A stretch of DNA of 64,000 nt, taken from the NCBI GenBank assembly GCA_002929055.1, contig PERY01000004.1, positions 1-64,000 of the forward strand, in the 5' to 3' direction. The DNA comes from Methylocystis sp. (GTDB lineage: Bacteria > Pseudomonadota > Alphaproteobacteria > Rhizobiales > Beijerinckiaceae). Made by a program: the position numbers and the translations under genes. The notes below the pieces were generated by a model. The model saw only the letters and a program-made list of their open reading frames with translations. It had not been told where the DNA came from and made no database searches. Below, piece by piece: positions 26,435 through 35,396 of the stretch (within the stretch, counting starts at the first letter, position 1; each line of letters begins with the position of its first letter).

Positions 26435-27751
26435 ATGAGCGAAGCGGACGCAGGCTTGCAATGGGTGGAGCATGAATCGCGCGCAGCGATCCTCTCGGAG
26501 CTTCACGCCCGTCCCTTTCTGCCGCTGCAGGTTCCGCGCCGCATCTATCATTTCGCCTGCGCCACGAGCCACGAGGAGACGCGGGCCGACCGCGCCGCGC
26601 TCGAGCAGCTTGCCCTGACCTGGAACGCGGAGCCGCCCGTTGGCGACGCGAAATTCCACTATCTACGCCTGGGCGATTGGCGGCTGCGATGGGAACAGCA
26701 TACCGAGTTCACCACCTATAGCTGGTCCACCGGGTTCGACGCGCAAACGCCATTCTCGCACCCGGACCCGTTTGCGACGGGCGAAATAGCTTTCCGCCCG
26801 CCCGGCCGTCTTCTCGTCGCCTCGCATCTTTGCGTCGTCGACAATGCGCGCCCGCTGGAGGAACTGGCCGCCCAATTCAACGCGCAGAGCCTTTGCGTCA
26901 TCGGCCTCGGCAAGGACTGCGCCCATGCGCTGACCGATTTCGCGCTCGACGCCTATGGCTTCACGCGCTTCGCCATCAGGATAACCGATGCGCCGCCGAT
27001 CGAGGCCGGCCGTCTCGCGCAGCGGCTGCTGGAGGTCGAGACTTATCGCACGCTGGCGCTGCTCGGCCTGCCCATCGCGCGCGAGGTTTCTCCCGATCTC
27101 TCCTTGATGGAGGACGAACTCGCAGACATCACTCATGCGCTCTGCATGCAGCACAATTCGCGGACCAATCACGATCTCCTGAGGCGGCTCTCCGATCTGC
27201 TCGCAGCCGGCGAAGCGCTGTCGATCCGCACCGCCTTCCGCTTCGGCGCGAGCCGCGCCTATCACGCGCTCGTCAAGAGCCGGCTGGAGCTTCTGCAGGA
27301 GACGAAGGAAGGCCAGTATCCGACGATCTCCCACTTCCTGCGCGCCCGGCTCGATCCGGCGATCGAAACCTGCAACGCGGTCGAATCGCGGCAGACGCGC
27401 TTTTCCGCCGACGTCGCCCGCGCGACTAATCTCATGCGCACCGGCATCACGCTCGACATGGAGCGGCAGAACAGCACGCTCCTTGACGATATGGTCCGAC
27501 GCACGCGGCTCCAAATGCGGCTCAACGGCATGGTGCAGGCGATCTCCTTCGCCGGCCTCGCCTATTATCTCGTCGGGCTCTTCGCCTATGTCGCGAAGGG
27601 GCTGAAGGAGGCGGGGTTTTTCCCCGCGTCCGTTTCGGCGGAAACGCTCGACGCTGTAGCCGTGCCGGTCGCGCTGCTCTTGTCCTGGGCCTTCATGGCG
27701 CGGGTGCGCGCGCTTTCAACCCGCGCGGCGCAGGAGGAGAAGGTGGATTGA
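26435..27751 (+). CDS. DUF3422 family membrane protein
   Basis: A 438-residue protein recognised by its N-terminal block HESRAAILSELHARPF and the long acidic/aromatic region that follows (WEQHTEFTTYSW). The central part is helical. Two membrane helices lie near the C-terminus (AISFAGLAYYLVGLFAYVAKGL and AVAVPVALLLSWAFMARVRAL). The start is fixed by AGGAGGGCGAAG directly before the ATG. The family is widespread in proteobacteria and has no established function. Confidence 0.88.
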   Translation: MSEADAGLQWVEHESRAAILSELHARPFLPLQVPRRIYHFACATSHEETRADRAALEQLALTWNAEPPVGDAKFHYLRLGDWRLRWEQHTEFTTYSWSTGFDAQTPFSHPDPFATGEIAFRPPGRLLVASHLCVVDNARPLEELAAQFNAQSLCVIGLGKDCAHALTDFALDAYGFTRFAIRITDAPPIEAGRLAQRLLEVETYRTLALLGLPIAREVSPDLSLMEDELADITHALCMQHNSRTNHDLLRRLSDLLAAGEALSIRTAFRFGASRAYHALVKSRLELLQETKEGQYPTISHFLRARLDPAIETCNAVESRQTRFSADVARATNLMRTGITLDMERQNSTLLDDMVRRTRLQMRLNGMVQAISFAGLAYYLVGLFAYVAKGLKEAGFFPASVSAETLDAVAVPVALLLSWAFMARVRALSTRAAQEEKVD

Positions 27752-27831
27752 ACGGCGTGACGCTCAGCTTGTGCGGGCGCGGGCGCAGCAGATAGAAGAC
27801 TTTCGGATAAGCATTTCAGAAAGAGGATGTA

Positions 27832-28278
27832 ATGAACCTATTCGCCAGGACGCTGATCGCCTTTGCATCGCTCGCCGCCTTCGCCGCTGTTCCCGCAAGC
27901 GCGCAGGACCGGCCTGCCAAACCCTCGGGCCGCGTCACCATTCACCAGACGCAAATCGCCTTCATCGCCTCGGGGGCCGTCGGCGGCGGCACGCTCACCT
28001 TCAAGGGCCGTTCCTACAAGTTCAAATTGGGCGGCCTTGGCGTCGGCGGGGTCGGCGCCTCGCGTCTCGATGCTTCGGGCTCGGTCTACGACCTGGAAAA
28101 AGTCTCCGACTTCTCAGGCGCCTATGCGGCGATTCGGACAGGCTGGGCTCTTGGCGATCGCGGCAGGGGAAAAGTATGGCTGCGCAACGCCAATGGCGTC
28201 ACGATCAGCCTTCAGGGCAAGCGCAAGGGTTTGCAGACCGCGCTTGGCGCCGAAGGCGTCGTCATCTCGCTGAACTAG
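27832..28278 (+). CDS. Secreted hypothetical protein
   Basis: A 148-residue protein with a signal peptide (residues 1-25, ending ASAQD). The mature part is glycine-rich and probably all-beta: GGGTLTFKGRSYKFKLGGLGVGGVGASRLDASG, YDLEKVSDFSGAYAAIRTGWALG and LRNANGVTISLQGKRKG. I have seen similar periplasmic proteins in other proteobacteria but cannot name the family with confidence. AGAGGATGTA precedes the ATG. It converges on xseB with no gap. Confidence 0.72.
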   Translation: MNLFARTLIAFASLAAFAAVPASAQDRPAKPSGRVTIHQTQIAFIASGAVGGGTLTFKGRSYKFKLGGLGVGGVGASRLDASGSVYDLEKVSDFSGAYAAIRTGWALGDRGRGKVWLRNANGVTISLQGKRKGLQTALGAEGVVISLN

Positions 28279-28536
28279 CTACTCCACATCGAGCGGCGCG
28301 ACGCCTTTGGCGGCGCCGTTCTCGCCGATGGTGATCTTCTCGACGCGGGCTTCCGCTTCCGCCAGCAGCTTCTCGCAGCGCTCCTGCAGCGCCTTGCCGC
28401 GCGCATAGAGCTTCACCGAGTCGTCGAGCGTGACGGCGCCCTTCTCGAGGTCGCCGACGATGCTCTCGAGTTCCGCCATGGCTTTCTCGAAGGGCATGGC
28501 CGCGACGTCTGCGGCGGCTGGTTTTTCGCTTGTCAT
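28279..28536 (-). CDS. xseB: Exodeoxyribonuclease VII small subunit
   Basis: An 85-residue partner of XseA in the nuclease that degrades single-stranded DNA. The family pattern is complete: PFEKAMAELESIVGDLEKGAVTLDDSVKLYARGKALQERCEKLLAEAEARVEKI. AGGAAAAG precedes the ATG. It lies 48 bases after the P450 stop on the same strand and may be read through from that operon. In many Rhizobiales xseB sits between a deacetylase gene and dxs; here it does not. Confidence 0.95.
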   Translation of the reverse strand: MTSEKPAAADVAAMPFEKAMAELESIVGDLEKGAVTLDDSVKLYARGKALQERCEKLLAEAEARVEKITIGENGAAKGVAPLDVE

Positions 28537-28584
28537 GCCGCTTTTCCTACCCCAGCCGAGCGCGCTTGGCTACGCTGGCGAAGC

Positions 28585-29949
28585 TCAGTCGCTGACGACG
28601 GTGAAGTGCTGCGGAAAGGGCGGCGTGTCGCCGCCGTCGATTTCTCCGGCGGGGCGCAGGTTCTCGCGCGCGAGGATGGGCCGGAGCATCACGGGCAGGA
28701 CGGCGTGATTGATGTAGGCGCCGAAACATTCGTGGAAGCCGTAGCCCCAGAGAATATAATCCCCCCAAGGCCTGTCGGTGCGAAATGCGCGCGGGTCGTC
28801 GACCTTCAGTGGATCGAACATCGCCGAGAGATTCGCGGCGAAGACCATCGTTCCCTTCTTGATGCGGCGCGCGCGCAAGGTGGAGGCGGCGATCGTCACG
28901 TCGTGATTGGCGCGGCGATAGATCACCGGATTGATGGGATTGAAGCGAAGCGCCTCGAAGATATAGGCGCCGAGCGCGGCGTCGTCCCCAGCCTGTGCCG
29001 CCGCCCGGGCGCCGGACAGAGCCTCGGGCTTCGAGAAGAGCACGTCGAGCGCGCAGACCGACGCCTTCGAGAGCGTGGGAATGGCGCCGATGATGATGCC
29101 GACGAGATTGTTGCGGATGGCGAGATCGGTGAACTCCGGTCGGCTCGCCTGCAGCGCGAGCGCGCGGCCGAGAAGATCGTCCTTCTTTTCGCCGCTCGCC
29201 TTGCGGCGCGCGACAGCCTCGTCCACGCAGGCGCAGAGCTTCTGCGCGCAATCTTTCGCGCGGGCCTCCACCGCGGGATCGGCCGCAAGTTCCGCAAAGA
29301 GCCACCAGAACAGCACCGTCGACCAGGCGATGAGCTTATCTTCTTCGGGAGCCGCCACGCCGAAATAGTCGCGAACGATCGCCGCCGGCACGCGGGTCGT
29401 CAGCTCCGGGGGAAGGTCGATGCGATCGGGGTGCTCGGCGGCGAGCCGTTCGGCTTCGCGCCGCGCCAGCGGCTCGATGATCGTCTTGACGTCCTCGCGC
29501 GCCATGATGAGCCGCATGATGGAAACGTCGTGCTGATATTCGGCGCTGTTCTGCATGCCGAGAAAGAAGTTCTCTCCGTTCGAAAAATTTTCACGGTCAG
29601 TGAGCTTGCGCATGCGCGAGCCATAGACCACGGCGAAATCCGCCTCGCGGTCCAAAACCTCGATCACATCCTCGGCTCGGGTGACGAAAGCCGTTCCCGT
29701 GTTCTCATAGGACTTCACCAGCACTTTCGAGAGAACAAGGTTGGGAAGGACCGCACGCAACACCGTGAAAATATGGATGGCGGTCGAGTTCTTCCTGAGT
29801 TCCGGCGCGAGACGCGCCTTGAGCGGCCCCTGCCCCTTCCTCAGCGCGCCGTAGAATATCCTGACGAGCGCGACGAGAGAGATCGCCGCATGCGCCCAAA
29901 TCAGCGCGTGATTTTTCACAAGCGCGAAAATATTGTTGAAAAAGCTCAT
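28585..29949 (-). CDS. Cytochrome P450 with atypical I-helix, possible peroxygenase or hydroperoxide isomerase type
   Basis: A 454-residue P450. The K-helix ExxR is E332-R335 (FEALRF), and the heme-thiolate loop is WGYGFHECFG with Cys408. The I-helix reads NNLVGIIIGAIPTLSKA (about 281-296) and lacks the usual (A/G)Gx(D/E)T acid-threonine pair that activates oxygen. Loss of this pair is known in P450s that use peroxides directly, such as CYP74 and fungal Ppo fatty-acid hydroperoxide isomerases. The block RPWGDYILWGYGFHECFG and NLRPAG after it look Ppo-like to me, unchecked. No membrane anchor is certain. The gene starts 11 bases after the DyP gene's stop. Confidence 0.88.
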   Translation of the reverse strand: MSFFNNIFALVKNHALIWAHAAISLVALVRIFYGALRKGQGPLKARLAPELRKNSTAIHIFTVLRAVLPNLVLSKVLVKSYENTGTAFVTRAEDVIEVLDREADFAVVYGSRMRKLTDRENFSNGENFFLGMQNSAEYQHDVSIMRLIMAREDVKTIIEPLARREAERLAAEHPDRIDLPPELTTRVPAAIVRDYFGVAAPEEDKLIAWSTVLFWWLFAELAADPAVEARAKDCAQKLCACVDEAVARRKASGEKKDDLLGRALALQASRPEFTDLAIRNNLVGIIIGAIPTLSKASVCALDVLFSKPEALSGARAAAQAGDDAALGAYIFEALRFNPINPVIYRRANHDVTIAASTLRARRIKKGTMVFAANLSAMFDPLKVDDPRAFRTDRPWGDYILWGYGFHECFGAYINHAVLPVMLRPILARENLRPAGEIDGGDTPPFPQHFTVVSD

Positions 29950-29959
29950 GAGGCGCTCA

Positions 29960-31657
29960 TCAGGTGGGATCGACAGCCCCTTGCGCAATCAGGCGCAGGG
30001 CGGTCAGGCTGGGCACGAAGAAATAGTCGCCGCCGCGGGTCTCCACGAATTGCGGGAGACCTTCGACGATAAAGGGCGGGCGGGCGCCGTCCGGGTCCGC
30101 GGGCACGACGAATTTCGCCTTGGGCCCGTTGCGCTTGCGCGCATCGGGGTCGGACGTTTCGGCGCCTTGCGAATGATTGCCGACGATCGGACATGTGTCG
30201 CTGCCCGCGCGCGCGTCGAGCCCGTAATTGACCCACTGCTGTTGAACGAATTCAAATTGCCGGAAGAGATCGGCGCAGACCGTGAGCATGACGATGCCAT
30301 GCTCGCCCTCATCCGTCGCATCCGGGCCGGAGGCGCCATAAGGCAGGCCGCGACGTAAAATCCGGCGGCGGTTGTTGAGCACCGAGCCGCCCCTGAGCAA
30401 CGGATCAGCCTTTGGACGCGGATCGAGCCCATCGCGCGTGTTCGTGCGGCGGATATGCGAGGTGAGCGGGCACTTGCCACCCTTTGGATCGTCCGCGAAG
30501 GCGAAGTCGGAATAGGCGAGTTGCAGTTCCTTCTCTAATTCGCGGCGGCGCAACGGGTCGCCGAACTGGCTTTTCTTGAGCTGTTTCAGTTCGGCTTTCT
30601 TCGGGCCGTAAATGTCATCGAACTTGCGCTTTTCTTCGGGCGTCGGCGCCTTGGAGAGCGGCACGCCGTCACGCCAGCGCCCGATCATTTTGGCCACCAA
30701 CAATTCGCGCGCCTCATCAGCATCGGCGATGCCCGAGACCTTCTGGAAATCCGCCGCGGCCTTTACGAGGAAGTCCCGCCAGCTCTTCACATTCTCATGG
30801 ATCTTCCGGTAAGCCATGAAGGTTCCGTTTCGGAAGAACGGAATCGGCGTGATGGGGCCCGATGTTTCCTGCGCCTCGTCGGGATAGCCCAGAAGAAACT
30901 CGCCGGTGGCGATCGGGCGCCATTTCCCGTCGCCGTCCACCGCGCCATTGCCGCGCGCCTGAAGCTGCGCGTCGCCGAATGTGTATTGGCCTTCGAACAC
31001 CGGATCGCTGATGCCGTCAGCGAAACCGAAATGCTCCGAGCGGCGCGCCTCGCCATCCGGCCCGAAGAGCGCGTTCAAATCCTGATGCGGCTCGCTCTTC
31101 GCGCCCTTCTGGTTGTGGCCGACGAGCAGCGTGACTTGGTTGTCCCGCGCAAACGTCTTCACCTGCTCGGTCAGCTCGTCCATTTGCGCCCGCGTATCCG
31201 GCTGCGCGTTGAGCGACACGAGAATATGCGCCGGCTTTGCGTCGGCCTGCCAGATTTCATCCCATTTCTCGCGCCAGCCCGCGCCCTCGAAATCATCGCC
31301 GAGCATGCGGGCGCGCTTCGCCATGCCGTCGATGAAAGGATCCGGCATGGCGCGCAAGGTGCGCGTCGAAACGCCGAGCGCGGCGAGGCCCGGGAAAGTG
31401 AAAGCGACATTGAGAGTCGCCGCCGGCTTGGGCACGAGCCGCTCGCCGGGCCGGGAGGGTTTGCCCTCCCAGCGCAGCGCGCTCGTCACAAGCGGCCGCA
31501 GGGCCTCGATGAACTTCTGTCCGTTGGCGGCGCGGCGATCGGGATCGCCCACGTCGTCGATGTGGAAGAGGATGAGGCGTCCATAGGGAAACCCCTGCTT
31601 GCCATAGCCGGCGATGATATTGCCCTGGATGTCGGCGAGATCGAGCGTAACGGCCAT
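29960..31657 (-). CDS. DyP-type heme peroxidase family protein
   Basis: A 565-residue protein starting MAVTLDLADIQGNIIAGYGK, a fungal-type DyP N-terminus. The distal motif GFADGISDP (D214, G215) is intact. The proximal heme His is probably H401 in LTSHIRRTN, and the distal Arg lies in NNRRRILRRGLPYG (about 429-440). No Tat or Sec leader, so it is cytoplasmic. DyP enzymes oxidise diverse substrates with hydrogen peroxide. At about 565 residues it is longer than most bacterial DyPs. A GTG at 31663 is an alternative start overlapping the upstream gene. It is flanked by the P450 and an uncharacterised membrane protein. Confidence 0.92.
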   Translation of the reverse strand: MAVTLDLADIQGNIIAGYGKQGFPYGRLILFHIDDVGDPDRRAANGQKFIEALRPLVTSALRWEGKPSRPGERLVPKPAATLNVAFTFPGLAALGVSTRTLRAMPDPFIDGMAKRARMLGDDFEGAGWREKWDEIWQADAKPAHILVSLNAQPDTRAQMDELTEQVKTFARDNQVTLLVGHNQKGAKSEPHQDLNALFGPDGEARRSEHFGFADGISDPVFEGQYTFGDAQLQARGNGAVDGDGKWRPIATGEFLLGYPDEAQETSGPITPIPFFRNGTFMAYRKIHENVKSWRDFLVKAAADFQKVSGIADADEARELLVAKMIGRWRDGVPLSKAPTPEEKRKFDDIYGPKKAELKQLKKSQFGDPLRRRELEKELQLAYSDFAFADDPKGGKCPLTSHIRRTNTRDGLDPRPKADPLLRGGSVLNNRRRILRRGLPYGASGPDATDEGEHGIVMLTVCADLFRQFEFVQQQWVNYGLDARAGSDTCPIVGNHSQGAETSDPDARKRNGPKAKFVVPADPDGARPPFIVEGLPQFVETRGGDYFFVPSLTALRLIAQGAVDPT

Positions 31658-31659
31658 CT

Positions 31660-32688
31660 TCACGCTCCCATGCCGATTGTGCCCGCGCCCTGCGTGGGCG
31701 CGGCGACGTTCTTTGGATCGTGTGCAGCGGCGAACGTCTGGAAACGCGCCTGCAGCTCTTTAGCGGAGGCTTCGTCGTCACCGGCGGCGAGAAGCTGATT
31801 GTCAATGGCGAAGCGCGTGAAATGATCACGCAGATAAAGCGCCTTCAGCACATCGGGCAGCGTCGCGTCCGGCGCGGCGGGAAAGGACTTCTCGCCAGCG
31901 TGCTTCGCCATCATGATGATAACCAGGAGGCCCGTGAGAGCGGCGAGAAACACATGCAGGAGCCACAGCAGATGCGAGGCTGAGCCGCCGATCGCCTGCA
32001 GCAGGAAATAGACCGCCGCGGCCACGGCCAGAAAGACGCCGGTGAATCGCAAGATGCTGATTTCAGGCAGCGCGCCCTCCTCCAGGTGAAGGCTGTCGGG
32101 CTTCTTCTTGAGCGGTATGCCGTCGAGAAAATAGTCGTGGAAAGGCATGGTCGTCTTGAGCTGGCAGCGCGCGATATAGGCCGCAAAACTCTCCGCGTCC
32201 GTCACCTCGTCGAAGCGCTCGCAGTGCCGGAACACCTCGCGCAGTTCGTCGCCCGCGCTCGTCCAGAGCTCCTTCAGATAGGCGTCCCGCTCGCTGGCGT
32301 CGCCGCTCCTGGCGTCGAAGTCGGCGGAGAAGAAAAGGAACGGGTTGGAAAGATGGTCCTGGTCCTGCGGCGTGACGGGATTGATGTGAAAGCGCGCCGG
32401 CAGCAGCAGTTCCGTCAGGACCGTGAGGAGCGCGTTGATCGGCTTGCGCCCGACATAGGCGACATCCTCGATGACGACCATGCGCACGAAATGATTGCGC
32501 ATATTCTTGGCGAAGGGGCTGACGCCCGTTGCTTCCGGAACCTGCTGCGCGGTTTTCAGCCCGGCAAGAGCACTGCGCAACAACTGCACAGGAGAGGTTT
32601 GCGCGCCGGTCCTGGGGTCTTCGACGGCGGCGGTCTTCACCGGAATGAGCGTCGAAAGAAAATAAGCTCCACAATCGAAATTCGGCAT
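31660..32688 (-). CDS. Uncharacterised membrane protein of the P450-DyP operon
   Basis: A 342-residue protein beginning MPNFDCGAYFLSTLIPV. Residues 50-190 are a soluble domain with NHFVRMVVI (65-73), PFLFFSADFD (116-125), FRHC (153-156) and RCQLKTTMPFHDYF. Two membrane helices follow at about 213-231 and 237-260. A C-terminal cytoplasmic part contains LPDVLKALYLRDHFTRFAIDNQ. The HFxR and LFFSADFD motifs recur in the upstream gene's product. No known family is recognised. Its stop lies 2 bases before the DyP ATG, so tight coupling is likely; an anchor for the peroxidase or P450 is a guess. Confidence 0.8.
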   Translation of the reverse strand: MPNFDCGAYFLSTLIPVKTAAVEDPRTGAQTSPVQLLRSALAGLKTAQQVPEATGVSPFAKNMRNHFVRMVVIEDVAYVGRKPINALLTVLTELLLPARFHINPVTPQDQDHLSNPFLFFSADFDARSGDASERDAYLKELWTSAGDELREVFRHCERFDEVTDAESFAAYIARCQLKTTMPFHDYFLDGIPLKKKPDSLHLEEGALPEISILRFTGVFLAVAAAVYFLLQAIGGSASHLLWLLHVFLAALTGLLVIIMMAKHAGEKSFPAAPDATLPDVLKALYLRDHFTRFAIDNQLLAAGDDEASAKELQARFQTFAAAHDPKNVAAPTQGAGTIGMGA

Positions 32689-32727
32689 GACGTTTCCCGC
32701 AAGAAAGAGAAGAAATGAAGCGACGGC

Positions 32728-33357
32728 TCAGGCGCCGTTGCGTTTTCTTTCGGCGAAATAGGTGTCGTTGCTTGCAACCGGCGCATAACCCTGCGCGCCA
32801 AGATCATGCTGCACTTTCAGCAGCCGCGCGACATAGGACTTGCGGAATTCAGCCGGCGAGAGTTCGCGGCTCTCCTGTGCGAGCGCGAGCAGCTCCCGCC
32901 GCACGCGCAGCGCCGACTTCACGTCCCATTGCGCGGCGCCGGGCGTCGCATTGTAATAGAAGTCCGTGTCCGCCTGATTGACGCGGATATATTCCTTGAA
33001 GGGCGTTATCGGAATCGACTGGGGATATTTCGTGCTGGTGGTCCAGAAGAAATCCAGCCCGCTCGGGAACCCGTCCGCGAAGGCGTCGATATACTGATCC
33101 CAGGTTCCGTTAAAATTGCTGCAAAAGAGCAGATAGTCGTTTTGCAGATTCTGCTTGCCCTGGCCGAGATCGGTCCAGTCGTCGCGTCGCACGATCACCC
33201 AGCGCGCGAAATGAATGAATGACAGGCCGAGAAGCGATGTGAGGGTCGACGGCTTCGCCCGCGCGAACATGAAACTGAATTCATTTAGCCAGGTGAGATA
33301 ACGCCGCATCGGCGAAATGGCGTTAATTGCGTAAGCTTTTCCAGCGACGTTCGACAT
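32728..33357 (-). CDS. Uncharacterised first protein of the P450-DyP operon
   Basis: A 209-residue protein that begins MSNVAGKAYAINAISPMRRYL; GAGG nine bases before this ATG supports the start. It contains FIHFARWVIVRRDDW (48-62) and NDYLLFCSNFNGTWDQYIDAFADGFP (73-98), which echo the HFVRMVVI and FLFFSADFD motifs of the next gene's product. The remainder (FFWTTSTKYPQSIPITPFKEYI) is aromatic-rich. No signal peptide or certain membrane helix. Probably a dimeric ferredoxin-like alpha/beta domain by style, function unknown. It is 39 bases upstream of the membrane-protein gene. Confidence 0.78.
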   Translation of the reverse strand: MSNVAGKAYAINAISPMRRYLTWLNEFSFMFARAKPSTLTSLLGLSFIHFARWVIVRRDDWTDLGQGKQNLQNDYLLFCSNFNGTWDQYIDAFADGFPSGLDFFWTTSTKYPQSIPITPFKEYIRVNQADTDFYYNATPGAAQWDVKSALRVRRELLALAQESRELSPAEFRKSYVARLLKVQHDLGAQGYAPVASNDTYFAERKRNGA

Positions 33358-33450
33358 AGCAAGCGCCTCGAAATTCAAAAATCAATCCAAAGCGAAGCCT
33401 ATGGCCAATCTCCAAAAAAGACAAGACACCGTGAAGGTTACGTTACAACG

Positions 33451-34845
33451 TCAGTGATCCTCAGGCTCCGCATGTCCGACGATCCGAACGATTTCGGGAT
33501 ATTCTTCGCGCACGCGCCGCTCCAGTTCATCCACCGCAGCGTGCATCGCCTCCACCGACGCCGCGGCCTCCACGCGGCAATGATAATTGACGACAAGGCC
33601 GCCCGCAGTCTCGCGCACGCGCACGTCATGCACGTCCGAGATATATGCAAGGGGCTCGGCGAATCGATCCAGCGCCTGCACGATCTCGCTCGCAAAGGCG
33701 GCGTCGGCGTCGCGCCCGATCAGAACATGTGGCGACAAGGGCTCGATATGCGTTTCGATCTCGACGTCGGAGCCGAACTCGTCACGAATGGCGCTTTCGA
33801 AGCTGGTGGCGATGGCGTGGGCGCGTCCGACGGGCATGGCGCCGTCGAGTTCGATGTCGAGGCCGATGCAAAGCCGCCCCGCGATCTCCTGCGCGATGAT
33901 GTGATGCGCCGTGACGTGACGGCGTGAGGCGACGAGCATGATGCGCTCCACGATCGTCTCGTCGTCGAGCGCATGGGCGCTCGTGGCCACGGTCACGCGC
34001 GCATGGGGCGCGACGCCAAGAATGGCGGCCGACACCATTTCCTTGATGCGCGCCGCCTGCTCGACCCGAAGGCTGCGGGCGACGCCGATCACCGCCTCGC
34101 CGACGACCTCCGCCCCCATGCTGCGCAACCGCAGCGCGTCGAGGGAAATGACGCCCGGCACATTCCGGATCGCTGTTTCGAGCTGGGGCGCAAGGTCGCC
34201 GGGAGCCGCATCGAGCAGCGTATCGATCGTCCGGCGGCCAAGGCGGTAGCCGGCGACGGCGATAAAGCCGGCGACGCCGAAGGAGGCGAGCGCGTCGCCC
34301 TGCGGAAAGCCGAAATGCACGGCGGCGATGCCGATGAGCGCGAGGACCGAGGAAACAAGGTCGCTCGCAAAATGCATGGCGTCGGCGGCGAGCGCGTCGC
34401 TGCGCTCCTCCTTCGCGATGAGGCCAAGCTGGCGCGCGCGCACGAAGTCGACCACTATCGAGCCTGCAAGCACGCCATACACGGGCCAGCCGACGTCGAT
34501 CACAACATCGGATTCTCCCAGCCGGCGAATGGCCTCGCCGACGACGACGAGGGCGAGGCCGAACAAGAGGCCCGTCTCGACAAGCGCGGCCAGCGCCTCA
34601 TATTTACCATGTCCGAAGTGATGCTCCGCGTCGGCGGGCTTTTCCGCCTCCCGCACCGCGTAATAGGTCAGAGCCGTCGCGCCCGTGTCGACGAAGGCGT
34701 GACCGGCCTCGGAAAGCAGCGCCAGCGACCCCGACCAGAGCCCGGCGGCGAGCTTGGCGGCGGCAAGCAGGGCGCTTGCGGCGATGGAGGCCCTTGCGGC
34801 CGTGAGCTTGCGGCTGGCGCGGGGCTGTAGGGTTGTTTGGGTCAT
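33451..34845 (-). CDS. Cation diffusion facilitator family transporter
   Basis: A 464-residue inner-membrane metal/proton antiporter. The six-helix domain spans about residues 18-215. Metal-site motifs are HAFVD in helix 2 ([11 protein letters not shown]) and DAMHFASD in helix 5. GHGKYE marks the cytoplasmic loop. The C-terminal part is unusually long (about 250 residues) and seems to hold two or more ferredoxin-like metal-sensing modules in tandem ([49 protein letters not shown]). The metal, Zn, Fe, Mn or Co, cannot be assigned. Confidence 0.92.
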   Translation of the reverse strand: MTQTTLQPRASRKLTAARASIAASALLAAAKLAAGLWSGSLALLSEAGHAFVDTGATALTYYAVREAEKPADAEHHFGHGKYEALAALVETGLLFGLALVVVGEAIRRLGESDVVIDVGWPVYGVLAGSIVVDFVRARQLGLIAKEERSDALAADAMHFASDLVSSVLALIGIAAVHFGFPQGDALASFGVAGFIAVAGYRLGRRTIDTLLDAAPGDLAPQLETAIRNVPGVISLDALRLRSMGAEVVGEAVIGVARSLRVEQAARIKEMVSAAILGVAPHARVTVATSAHALDDETIVERIMLVASRRHVTAHHIIAQEIAGRLCIGLDIELDGAMPVGRAHAIATSFESAIRDEFGSDVEIETHIEPLSPHVLIGRDADAAFASEIVQALDRFAEPLAYISDVHDVRVRETAGGLVVNYHCRVEAAASVEAMHAAVDELERRVREEYPEIVRIVGHAEPEDH

Positions 34846-34955
34846 GGGGCTTTGGGGCTGGCTTCCCGGGAATCCCTACCAAGCGACTGGCCGGATCGCA
34901 ATCAAACGGAACCGGCGCCGCGAGAGTTCCGCTGTTACAAACAAGGGAGCAAGGC

Positions 34956-35396
34956 ATGAAGTTTCTGCATACGATGATCCGGGTGGGCGATCTGGACCGC
35001 TCCCTGCATTTTTTCTGCGACATTCTGGGTCTTTGCGAGGTGCGCCGCACCGAGAGCGAAAAAGGGCGTTACACGCTCGTCTATCTTGCGGCGCCCGCGG
35101 ATCTGGAGCAGGCCCGCCGCAGCGGCGCGCCGACGATCGAACTCACCTATAACTGGGACGAGCATGAGTATGCGGGCGGGCGGAACTTCGGCCACCTCGC
35201 CTTCGCCGTGGATGACATCTACGCTGCCTGCGCCAGGCTTCAGCAGGCCGGCGTGACGATCAACCGGCCGCCGCGAGACGGCCACATGGCCTTCGTGCGC
35301 ACGCCCGACGGGATTTCCATCGAGCTTCTGCAAAGAGGCGAGGCGCTCACGCCGGCAGAGCCTTGGGCCTCGGCGGCGAATGTCGGCGCGTGGTGA
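34956..35396 (+). CDS. gloA: Lactoylglutathione lyase (glyoxalase I)
   Basis: A 146-residue VOC-fold enzyme that converts the methylglyoxal-glutathione hemithioacetal to S-lactoylglutathione. The four metal ligands match the family: H5 (FLHTMIRV), E62 (IELTYNW), H80 (GHLAFAV) and E123 (SIELLQ). The block [11 protein letters not shown] is standard. The ATG at 34956 follows GGGAGCAAGG and gives the usual GloA N-terminus; longer in-frame starts have no support. A tail after the domain ([14 protein letters not shown]) is not conserved. Confidence 0.95.
   Translation: MKFLHTMIRVGDLDRSLHFFCDILGLCEVRRTESEKGRYTLVYLAAPADLEQARRSGAPTIELTYNWDEHEYAGGRNFGHLAFAVDDIYAACARLQQAGVTINRPPRDGHMAFVRTPDGISIELLQRGEALTPAEPWASAANVGAW

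Noticed and set aside
28606-30072. A 488-codon plus-strand open frame
   Set aside because: Antisense to the P450 and the end of the DyP gene; no motif, Arg-rich.
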